The notes below the pieces were generated by a model, which had not been told where the DNA came from, did not search any database, and saw only the letters and a program-made list of their open reading frames with translations. Of a DNA stretch of 64,000 bases, positions 8,183-15,103 are shown piece after piece (the first letter of the stretch is position 1; the number at the start of each line of letters is the position of its first letter). Where the stretch lies: the NCBI GenBank assembly GCA_903865745.1, contig CAIPKV010000057.1:1-64000 (forward strand), in the 5' to 3' direction. A program made the translations under genes and the position numbers. This stretch comes from an uncultured Verrucomicrobia subdivision 3 bacterium (lineage in GTDB: Bacteria; Verrucomicrobiota; Verrucomicrobiia; Limisphaerales; UBA11358).

Positions 8183-11100
8183 GGCTAAATTCCAGAGCCC
8201 CCGTTTTTTTAAGTGTTTCGCCGCTATGATCCTTTGCGATTAAAATATAAATAGACGGCACTACGAGCAGCGTGAATAGCGTGCCAATGGTCATGCCGCT
8301 AACTAGTACAATGCCGATAGAATTACGCGCCGCTGCCCCGGCGCCGGTGACGAGCGTGAGCGGAAAATTACCGGCGATGGTCGCGACAGTGGTCATCAGC
8401 ACCGGTCGCAACCGTAAAATCGCAGACTCACGGATAGCCTGAGGCTTGGTACGGCCCTGACGCTGGAGTTGGTTGGCAAACTCTACGATGAGAATGCCAT
8501 TCTTCGCGATGAGACCGACGAGCGTGATGAGGCCAACCTCAGAATAAATGTTCATGGAGGTCGTCCAGCCGTCCGTCCAAAAGTGCATGTTTGGGTTGGG
8601 CATTTTCAGGAAGCAGAAAATCAATGCGCCGAAAATCGCCAATGGCACCGAGCCGAGAATAATGATGAACGGATCCCGGAAGCTGTTGAACTGCGCGGCC
8701 AGCACTAGAATGATTAGCAAGACTGCCAGCATGAAAGCTGGCAAAAACTTGTCGCCTTCATTCCGTTGAAACCGCGAGTCGCCGGTGTAATCCAGTTTGT
8801 AGCCGGTTGGCAGAATCCGAGCGCATTCTGATTCAAGAAATTTTAATGCCGTTTCCAATGGCACGATGGCAACGCCGCTGAGTTTAACCGAGTTCAACTG
8901 CTGGAAGCGGTTCAACGCGCGCGGCGTTGTATGTTTTACCAGCGTCGCGAACGTGCTCACGGGGATAAGCTGCGCGCCCGGCCCTTTGACGTAGGTGTTC
9001 TGTAACTGTTCAGCATTCAGTCGCGCGCCGCGTTCGATTTGCGGTATTACCTTGTAACTGCGGCCTGCGAGATCGAAGCGGTTGACATAATTGCCGCCCA
9101 CCAGCGCGCCCAAATCCGAGCCAACCGTCTGCATGTCGAGGCCGAGCGCAGCGACCTTGTCGCGGTCAATCACCAGCTCGACTTCCGGCTGGTCCACCTT
9201 CGTATCAATCATCGGGGGGAAAGCGAACATGCCATTGGTTGCGCATTCCTGTTGCAGCTGCTGCGCGAATTTTAAAATCTCCTCTGGTTCGCCAGTACCA
9301 GAAAGCACGAGGTTCACTGGAAAATTTTCTCCGCCGGTTGGTAGTGGTGGCGGCGTAACCATGAACATGCGGATGCCGGGCAGTCCGTTCACCATCGCCT
9401 GCACTTCCGGCGTAATCTGGAAAACGGTGCGCTTCCGTTCGCCCCATGGCTTAAGCACTAGGCCGCCAAAGCCTCCATCCGGCTGGGTTAATTGAAAAAC
9501 TTGTTCTTTCTCGGGAACCTTGCCGAATAAATTTCCAGCCAGATCGGCATAGAACGAAGTCTGGTCTATGGTTGAGTCCGGGGGCGTTTCAACTACGCCA
9601 AAGATAACGCCCTGGTCTTCTGCGGGCGCGGGTTCTTTGGCCTGCCAGGCCATCATAAACATTGGCAGCGTCAGCAACGACAACCCGATCCAGACCGCAT
9701 AAACCAGCGGTCGCCTTGCGAGCGTCCAGTCAAGCACCCGCCCGTAGAAATTCTTCAGCCGGTCGAAGTCACGGTTGATGCGCCCGACGAGACCGTGGTC
9801 TTCCCGGTCATGGCTTAATAGCCGTGAGGCCATCACCGGCGACAGCGTCAGCGCAACGATGCCGGAGATGAACACCGCGCCCGCCAGCGTCAGTGCAAAT
9901 TCGCGGAACAGTGAGCCGGTTAAACCGCCTTGAAACGCGATCGGCGCATAGACTGCCGCCAACGTGATGGTCATGGCAATGACTGGTCCGATGAGTTCCC
10001 GCGCACCCAGCAGTGCCGAATCAATGGGAGTTTTGCCCTCGCGAATGTGGCGTTCCACATTCTCAACAATGACGATGGCGTCGTCTACTACCAGCCCGAC
10101 CGCCAGCACGATGGCCAACAGCGTCAGCAGGTTCAGCGTGAAACCAAATACCTGCATTAGAAACACCGCGCCGATGAGGGAGAGCGGGATCGCAACCAGC
10201 GGAATCAGCACGGACCGGAACGAGCCGAGGAATAGAAAAATTACAACCGATACGATGATGAGCGTGATGATCAGTGTCTTTACGACTTCGTGCAGCGCGT
10301 CGGAAATATATTGTGTCGCATCATACGCCACCCGCGCCGTGAGACCGGTGGGCAGATCTTTTTGGATGAGCGCCATCTCGGCGCGGACGCGTTTGATGAC
10401 GTCCAGCGAGTTGGCATTCGGCAACGCCCAGATGCCCATGAACACGGCGCGTTCGCTGCTAAAGCGCACTTCAGAATTGTAATCTTCCGCGCCCAGCTCC
10501 ACGTCCGCCACGTCGCTGAGTCGCACGAGCTGATCGCCGCTCCGGCGGACGACGAGGTTTTTGAATTCGTCCACGGAGCGCAAATCGGTGTTGGCGGTCA
10601 AATTGACTTGGATCAGGGAACCCTTTGTTTGGCCAACGGCGGAAAGAAAATTATTCGCCGCCAGCGCCGTGCGGATTTCGCTCGGGCTGATATTAAACGC
10701 CGCCAGCTTTTCGGACTTCAGCCAGATGCGCATCGCAAACGTGCGGCCGCCCAGCAGGTCCGCCTTCTGTACGCCTTCAATCGCGGTCAGACGCGGCTGC
10801 ACCACGCGCATCAGATAATCCGTAATCTGGTTCGCCTGCAGAATGTCTGACGAAAAGCTCAGGTAAGCCGATGCGAACTGTGAATCGGCGGTGACGATGG
10901 TGAGCGTGGGTATTTCCGCTTCGGGCGGCAGATCATTGCGCACTTGGTCCACCTTGGAGCTGATTTCGCCCAGCGCCTTTTTGGAATCGTAATTCAGCCG
11001 CAGGTGCACGGTGATCGCGGACACCCCGAGCTTGCTGACGGATTCCATGTAATCAATCCCGTCCGCTGCGGCAATGGCGCGTTCGAGCGGTTGCGTTACG

Positions 11101-11288
11101 AAACCGCGCACGAGATTCGCGCTCGCGCCGACATAAACGGTCGTCACGGTGATCGCCGCGTTTTCGCTGCGCGGATATTGTCGGAGATTCAGCGAGCGGA
11201 TGGCCTGCAAACCTGCAATCAATATGATCAGGCTGACGACGGTCGCCAGCACGGGCCGGCGGATGAAAAGATCTGTGAAAGATTTCAT
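8175..11288 (-). CDS. RND multidrug efflux pump (AcrB/MexB-like, HAE1)
   Basis: Proton-driven inner-membrane efflux pump, 1037 aa, typical length. The N-terminus MKSFTDLFIRRPVLATVVS is diagnostic of the HAE1 family. The TM4 proton-relay aspartates (VGLVVDDAIVIVENVERHI) and the TM10 lysine (VGLIAKNGILIVEFANQLQ) are both present, so the pump should be active. Two large periplasmic loops follow TM1 and TM7 as expected. It lies 9 bp downstream of its adaptor and overlaps the EmrA-like gene by 8 bp. Having an RND and an MFS tripartite system in one tetR-led operon is noteworthy. Confidence 0.95.
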   Translation of the reverse strand: MKSFTDLFIRRPVLATVVSLIILIAGLQAIRSLNLRQYPRSENAAITVTTVYVGASANLVRGFVTQPLERAIAAADGIDYMESVSKLGVSAITVHLRLNYDSKKALGEISSKVDQVRNDLPPEAEIPTLTIVTADSQFASAYLSFSSDILQANQITDYLMRVVQPRLTAIEGVQKADLLGGRTFAMRIWLKSEKLAAFNISPSEIRTALAANNFLSAVGQTKGSLIQVNLTANTDLRSVDEFKNLVVRRSGDQLVRLSDVADVELGAEDYNSEVRFSSERAVFMGIWALPNANSLDVIKRVRAEMALIQKDLPTGLTARVAYDATQYISDALHEVVKTLIITLIIVSVVIFLFLGSFRSVLIPLVAIPLSLIGAVFLMQVFGFTLNLLTLLAIVLAVGLVVDDAIVIVENVERHIREGKTPIDSALLGARELIGPVIAMTITLAAVYAPIAFQGGLTGSLFREFALTLAGAVFISGIVALTLSPVMASRLLSHDREDHGLVGRINRDFDRLKNFYGRVLDWTLARRPLVYAVWIGLSLLTLPMFMMAWQAKEPAPAEDQGVIFGVVETPPDSTIDQTSFYADLAGNLFGKVPEKEQVFQLTQPDGGFGGLVLKPWGERKRTVFQITPEVQAMVNGLPGIRMFMVTPPPLPTGGENFPVNLVLSGTGEPEEILKFAQQLQQECATNGMFAFPPMIDTKVDQPEVELVIDRDKVAALGLDMQTVGSDLGALVGGNYVNRFDLAGRSYKVIPQIERGARLNAEQLQNTYVKGPGAQLIPVSTFATLVKHTTPRALNRFQQLNSVKLSGVAIVPLETALKFLESECARILPTGYKLDYTGDSRFQRNEGDKFLPAFMLAVLLIILVLAAQFNSFRDPFIIILGSVPLAIFGALIFCFLKMPNPNMHFWTDGWTTSMNIYSEVGLITLVGLIAKNGILIVEFANQLQRQGRTKPQAIRESAILRLRPVLMTTVATIAGNFPLTLVTGAGAAARNSIGIVLVSGMTIGTLFTLLVVPSIYILIAKDHSGETLKKTGALEFSHE

Positions 11289-11297
11289 GCGCGCGGT

Positions 11298-12425
11298 TTA
11301 GCTGTTTGGCAGAGTGGGGGTCAGGGAAGGTTTGGGCGAATCGGTGGCGGCGTTGTTTTCCTGCACGCTGGAACCGTTGTGCAATTTAAATAGCCCCGAG
11401 GTCACGACGCGGTCACCGGCCTTCAAGCCGGATTCCACACCCACAAAATCCCCGTGCATCCGACCGGTGCGGATAAATTTCTGCTGGGCCACCAGATTCG
11501 TCACGCCGTTCGCCACCTGCGGCTCAATCAAATAAACCGCGTCGCCGAACGGTGCGCTCAAGATGGCCGTCGCCGGCACGGCCAGCACCGCTTCCGCCTG
11601 CGGCAAAATGACAGCGACGTGCACAAACATACCCGGGCGCAACAGTTGATCCGCATTTTCAAACTTTGCCCGGAGCTGGACGCTGCGCGTCATCGAGTTC
11701 AGGTCGGGGTTGATGGCTGTCAGTTCGCCGGTGAAATTCGTGCCGGGATAGCTATCGCTCGTCACCTGCACGACCAGACCGGTCGAGAGCTGCGACAAAT
11801 TTTGTTGCGGCAGCGAAAAATCGACATACACCGGCGTCAGCGCCTGCAACGAGACGATGCCCTTGCCGACATCGAGCTGTTCGCCGAGATTCACGAGCCG
11901 GATGCCCAACCGACCGGCAAATGGCGCGCGGATGTTTTTCTTATCAATCGTCGCGCGAATCGCATCCGCGTTCGCCTGGTTTTGTTTCAAGGTGGCATCG
12001 GCCTGATCGAGTTCTGATTGGGAGACCGTGTTGTCGGTGCGCAATTTCTGAGTGCGATCCAAATTCAGTTTGGCCAGTTGCACCTGGGCTTCGGCGGCGC
12101 GCAATTGCGCCTCTTCGGAGGTAGCATCGAGTTTGATGAGCAGATCGCCTTGGTTCACCGTCGCGCCGGATTCAAAGTCAATTTCAGTGACCGTCCCGGC
12201 GATTTCTGGCGACACGATGACCCCTTGGGCCGCGTTCACCGAGCCAACGGCGGATAAGGAATCCTGCCATTGTTCCTCGCGGGCGGACGCGCTGGTGATG
12301 GTTTCCGGTGGCGGCACAAAGGCTTTGCCAGCCGCAATCATGCTTCCGATTTGCAACCCCTTGACCAGTCCCAACCCAACGGCAACGCCGACCACGATGA
12401 CCAGACCGATAATAATCTTCTTCAT
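11298..12425 (-). CDS. RND efflux periplasmic adaptor subunit (AcrA/MexA-like)
   Basis: Membrane fusion protein of 375 aa that links the RND pump to an outer-membrane channel. Seen: N-terminal hydrophobic anchor (IIIGLVIVVGVAVGLGLV), lipoyl half (VNAAQGVIVSPEIAGTVTEI; VNQGDLLIKLDATSEEAQL), a short coiled coil with the typical LDRTQKLRTDNTVSQSELDQ, second lipoyl half (IRAPFAGRLGIRLVNLGEQL) and beta-barrel/MP domains. It lies 19 bp downstream of the tetR gene and 9 bp upstream of the pump, so it is transcribed with both. Confidence 0.94.
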   Translation of the reverse strand: MKKIIIGLVIVVGVAVGLGLVKGLQIGSMIAAGKAFVPPPETITSASAREEQWQDSLSAVGSVNAAQGVIVSPEIAGTVTEIDFESGATVNQGDLLIKLDATSEEAQLRAAEAQVQLAKLNLDRTQKLRTDNTVSQSELDQADATLKQNQANADAIRATIDKKNIRAPFAGRLGIRLVNLGEQLDVGKGIVSLQALTPVYVDFSLPQQNLSQLSTGLVVQVTSDSYPGTNFTGELTAINPDLNSMTRSVQLRAKFENADQLLRPGMFVHVAVILPQAEAVLAVPATAILSAPFGDAVYLIEPQVANGVTNLVAQQKFIRTGRMHGDFVGVESGLKAGDRVVTSGLFKLHNGSSVQENNAATDSPKPSLTPTLPNS

Positions 12426-12444
12426 TTTTCTCCTTGGTTTTTAA

Positions 12445-13056
12445 TTATTTTTTCCGCTGGACCGATTTTGGCGCGGCCCCGGCCAGAAACAGTTCCACAA
12501 TTTTCTTCGCCGTCAACCGGTCCGGTTCGCAGTCCGGCATGACGAGGTGCGACACGAGATGGAAGTTGGCGAGACCATAAAAGCCAAACGCCAGCTCGCG
12601 GCTCTTGAAACTTTTATCCAGTTCGCCGTGCTTTTGCGCCCGTTTGATGAGGGAATGGACGTACTCGAAGTTGCGCTCGCATTTCTGCGCGCAGGAAAGA
12701 TCTTTCGGCACTTCGCCGGGCGCGGCAAACATGGTCGCAAAGGAAATCCGCATCAGTTCGCGGTTCTCGCGGAAATACTCGAACAGCGCGGCCAGCATGT
12801 TTTCCAATTGCGCGTGGATGCCGGTGCTGCCCTCCGCCGCCTCGCGCAACAGGCGGTAGCGCTGGTCGTGCGCCTCATGGACCAGCGCCTGGAACAAGCC
12901 CGCTTTGTCGGCGAAATGATAATACAGCGCCGGCTTGGAAACCTGCGCATCATCCACGATGTCTTGGACGGAAGTGGCCGCGTAGCCGGCATCCGCGAAG
13001 CGCTTGAGCGCCGCGTGGAGGATCAACTGGCGGGTATCGGTGACGTCTTTGGCCAT
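12445..13056 (-). CDS. TetR/AcrR-family transcriptional regulator of the efflux operon
   Basis: 203 aa. The N-terminal DNA-binding domain is clear: LILHAALKRFADAGYAATS, then the helix-turn-helix VQDIVDDAQVSKPALYYHF and the family extension ADKAGLFQALV. The C-terminal two thirds is the variable ligand-binding domain. It is the first gene of the efflux operon and lies directly next to an inverted repeat of TetR-operator type (13058-13075), so autorepression of tetR and the four downstream pump genes, relieved by a pump substrate, is the natural inference. The ligand is unknown. Confidence 0.93.
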   Translation of the reverse strand: MAKDVTDTRQLILHAALKRFADAGYAATSVQDIVDDAQVSKPALYYHFADKAGLFQALVHEAHDQRYRLLREAAEGSTGIHAQLENMLAALFEYFRENRELMRISFATMFAAPGEVPKDLSCAQKCERNFEYVHSLIKRAQKHGELDKSFKSRELAFGFYGLANFHLVSHLVMPDCEPDRLTAKKIVELFLAGAAPKSVQRKK

Positions 13057-13057
13057 A

Positions 13058-13075
13058 ACCTACCGAACGGTAGGT
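13058..13075. promoter_or_regulatory. Probable TetR operator (inverted repeat)
   Basis: ACCTACCGAACGGTAGGT is an 18-bp near-perfect palindrome (half-sites ACCTACCG and CGGTAGGT) that begins 1 bp upstream of the tetR ATG. Its form matches the ACCG-N2-CGGT type of operator common for AcrR/TetR regulators. Its position overlaps the 5' leader, so bound repressor would block the operon. Confidence 0.8.
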
Positions 13076-13318
13076 ATAAGGCGGCCATTTGTCAAATCAA
13101 ACTCTTCGGCGGCAAATGCCCTGGCCGTACCGCTCCTTTCACCTAGCCAAAGGATGTTTAGTAAATGACAAGGGTAGTATAGCCGCCGAAAAGTGATTCC
13201 GTAAGAATGAACCTTGTAATCAGTGCCACCCTTTGGGAAGAAATTTCCCTGACCCCACCACGGGATAATGTGGAAAGCAAAACTGCGGACGCCACCGATT
13301 CCCTTTCCCACTCCGATC

Positions 13319-13642
13319 CGGCTGTCGTTTCACCTGATGTCCACCGTCACTGCCCCGCCACGACCGTCGTTTCACCCGGCCACGGTCGTGGCTACCTCAT
13401 CACAACCGTCGTTTTGACCAGCCACGGCGGTGACTCCTCCAAACGACTGTCGTGTGGCCTGAGCACGGCCGTGGCTGGCCCATCGGGTTTGTCGTTTGGT
13501 CTGAGCACAGCCGTGACTGGCCGGCACGACGGTCGTTTCACCCGCACACGGCCGTGGCTGGGTCGCAAAAGCGCTTTTACCACCCCGCCACAGCCGTGGC
13601 ACCCCGAAACGACTGTCGTTTTGACCGAGCACGGCCAATTTT
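13319..13642. repeat. Array 2: alternating palindromic half-units (~41.5-bp period)
   Basis: This fills most of the 646-bp gap between tetR and the fibronectin-type gene. Two dyad-symmetric elements alternate. Type A (cgacNgtcgttt) has its GTCGTTT or variant at 13324, 13366, 13408, 13449, 13491, 13532, a degraded copy near 13573, and 13615. Type B (cacggccgtggctgg) lies at 13381, 13423, 13464, 13506, 13547, 13589 and 13630. Steps within each type are 41 or 42 bp, so one palindrome occurs about every 20.8 bp. A plus-strand frame runs open across the region (13207-13701), but its sequence is only the translated repeat and has no domain. Confidence 0.85.
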
Positions 13643-13702
13643 GGCCATTCCGGCCCTCCTTTTATCCAAAACCGCAACAAAAACACATAAAAACTAAATA
13701 AT

Positions 13703-14629
13703 ATGGGCTCAAACCGTCTCCCCGACCCGCTCGACGACCTCTTCACGCTGGCTGAAGACATAGCCGACGGCTGTCACACCTACGAGGTCGCCATCGGCCT
13801 CAAACAAAATCTGGAACTGGACGTGCGCGCCGACCTGGCCACCGCCGTCCTCGCCCAGAAAAACTACAAAACCGCCTTGAGCGGCAAGACGGATTTCAGC
13901 ACGGCCGTGACCGTAGCGGATTCCAACGGCAAAGCCTTTATCAGTTCCGCGCGCCGCGTGCTGGTGACCAATCTCGGCGAACGCTGGAGTCAATCGTGGA
14001 CTGCCACCGGTTTCCCCGACCTATCCACCGCCGTGCCGAGCACGCAGGCGAAACGTCAGGCATTACTAAATTCTCTCGACGATTATTTCACCGATAACCC
14101 CGGCTACGAAGTCAGCACTCCCAAGCTCACCGTCACCGCTGCCAAGGCCGGCCTGCTCTTCACCGCCCTATCCACTGCCCGCAGCGCCGCTGGCAATGGC
14201 AATACCGGGGCCGCTAATCTGAAGAAACTGCGCGACGCCGCCGAGGTAAACCTACGCACCCGCCTCACCGGAGCCATCAATGAACTCGGTCAGAAGCTGG
14301 ATGATACCGACCCGCTCTGGCTGGCTTTTGGCCTGAACGAACCCGGCGCCATCAATCTACCAGATACGGCGGATGGTCTGGCACTCGTCGCCGGACCGGC
14401 GGGCACGGTACTGGCGCATTGGAATAATTCCCCGCGCGCCACGCGCTACCGCGTGTATCAGCAGGTGGATGGCGTGGACCTGATTCCCGTGAACAGCCTC
14501 ACCACCAGTGAAAGCAACGCCACGCTGACCGGCCTGCCCAGTGGCAAGCTGGTAAAGATCTACATCGTGGCTGCCGACGACGCGGGTCAGGCCCAGCCCG
14601 GTGAGACCGTGAGCATCATCGTGCCGTGA
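13703..14629 (+). CDS. Uncharacterised protein with C-terminal fibronectin type III-like domain
   Basis: 308 aa, function unknown. There is no signal peptide and no clear membrane segment. The N-terminal ~210 residues are predicted mostly helical (DPLDDLFTLAEDIADGCHTY; TQAKRQALLNSLDDYFTD; LKKLRDAAEVNLRTRLTG) with alanine-rich stretches. The C-terminal ~90 residues look like an Fn3 beta-sandwich (VLAHWNNSPRATRYRVYQQV ... LTGLPSGKLVKIYIVAADDA). The ATG is at 13703. No strong Shine-Dalgarno is seen, and the upstream bases are AT-rich (aaaaactaaataat). It begins ~60 bp after array 2, which is therefore its leader or promoter region. An intrinsic terminator candidate follows at 14697. Confidence 0.8.
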   Translation: MGSNRLPDPLDDLFTLAEDIADGCHTYEVAIGLKQNLELDVRADLATAVLAQKNYKTALSGKTDFSTAVTVADSNGKAFISSARRVLVTNLGERWSQSWTATGFPDLSTAVPSTQAKRQALLNSLDDYFTDNPGYEVSTPKLTVTAAKAGLLFTALSTARSAAGNGNTGAANLKKLRDAAEVNLRTRLTGAINELGQKLDDTDPLWLAFGLNEPGAINLPDTADGLALVAGPAGTVLAHWNNSPRATRYRVYQQVDGVDLIPVNSLTTSESNATLTGLPSGKLVKIYIVAADDAGQAQPGETVSIIVP

Positions 14630-14696
14630 ATGGCGAAGGCAGAAGTTAGAAGGCTGAATGCAGAAGTGGGGAAGCGAAGCCTGTCCAAATAATCAA

Positions 14697-14728
14697 AGCG
14701 GCCTCCGGAGACGGGGGCCGCTCTTTTC
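14697..14728 (+). terminator. Probable intrinsic terminator after the Fn3 gene
   Basis: AGCGGCC (14697-14703) pairs with GGCCGCT (14716-14722), extended inward by C/G-rich bases, and is followed by tctttt. This is consistent with a rho-independent terminator for the gene ending at 14629. Confidence 0.6.
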
Positions 14729-14740
14729 ATTTCCAGCCGT

Positions 14741-14775
14741 GGCCAAAGGCAGTTTGCGGTGGACGAACGGGGCAA
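14741..14775 (+). repeat. Direct repeat, left copy (flanks toxin-antitoxin remnant)
   Basis: 35 bp starting GGCCAAAGGC, with GGTGGAC in the middle and ending GGGGCAA. It matches 15038-15072 at 28 of 35 positions by eye. The two copies bracket the antitoxin gene and the surviving start of the toxin gene. Confidence 0.65.
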
Positions 14776-14794
14776 TCCGGCTTGCCAAAAACAA

Positions 14795-15001
14795 ATGCTG
14801 CCGGATACTAAAATTGTGAGCGTTCAGGAAATGTTGATTGAAGAAATCAAGCACCAGCCCGAAACGGTGGTGCGCGAAGTCTGGGATTACTTGAAATCCC
14901 TTGAACACCAGCGCGAGCGGGAAGCCCCGCTGAATCGCCTCGTGGCCGATACTTGGGAAAAACTCGGGCCGGCACCGGAAGTGGACTATGACAAACTTTA
15001 G
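14795..15001 (+). CDS. Putative antitoxin of a MazF/PemK-type toxin-antitoxin pair
   Basis: 68 aa from ATG 14795 (M-L-P-D-T-K-I). An upstream in-frame start at 14759 would add residues encoded by the direct repeat and is less likely. The protein is short and charged, with IVSVQEMLIEEIKHQPETV and REVWDYLKSLEHQREREAPL, resembling DUF2281-like or addiction-type antitoxins that fold onto a partner toxin. The stop overlaps the following toxin start (ATG 14988), the classic coupled TA arrangement. As the toxin is broken, the antitoxin is probably a relic or serves an immunity role. Family assignment rests on size, context and general composition only. Confidence 0.55.
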   Translation: MLPDTKIVSVQEMLIEEIKHQPETVVREVWDYLKSLEHQREREAPLNRLVADTWEKLGPAPEVDYDKL

Positions 15002-15083
15002 CCGCGGCGACGTGGTCGTCGTGGATTTGGGTATGCTGGCCAAAGGCGGATTCGGGTGGACAGATGGGGCAAAGGGCTTTTGA
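14988..15083 (+). pseudogene. Truncated MazF/PemK-like toxin (N-terminal 31 codons)
   Basis: The frame starts at an ATG overlapping the antitoxin's last codons and reads MTNFSRGDVVVVDLGMLAK. This is the typical first strand and loop of PemK/MazF endoribonucleases (RGDVVxVDLG), which normally continue with K-x-R-P. Here it switches after LAK into GGFGWTDGAKGF and stops. The switch point falls exactly at the right-hand copy of the direct repeat (15038), so the remainder of the toxin (~80 codons) was replaced by an insertion or deletion. A functional toxin cannot be made from this locus. Confidence 0.6.
15038..15072 (+). repeat. Direct repeat, right copy (junction inside toxin gene)
   Basis: The partner of 14741-14775, with the same GGCCAAAGGC / GGTGGAC / GGGGCAA skeleton. 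It marks the point where the toxin reading frame loses similarity to its family, and an AT-rich segment begins ~10-30 bp downstream. Confidence 0.65.
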
Positions 15084-15103
15084 ATACCAGCAAAATTTTA
15101 TTT

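Noticed and set aside
13207-13701. 164-codon open frame across array 2
   Set aside because: The translation is the repeat itself (TTVVSPGHG, TTVVLTSHG, LSTAVAG) with no domain, and the opposite strand is equally open. Palindromic GC-rich repeats lack stops by composition.
14635-14668. Simple GGCAGAAG-type repeat after the Fn3 gene
   Set aside because: A few loosely similar words (gaaggcagaag, gaaggctgaa, gcagaagt) in ~35 bp; too short and imperfect to claim as an element.
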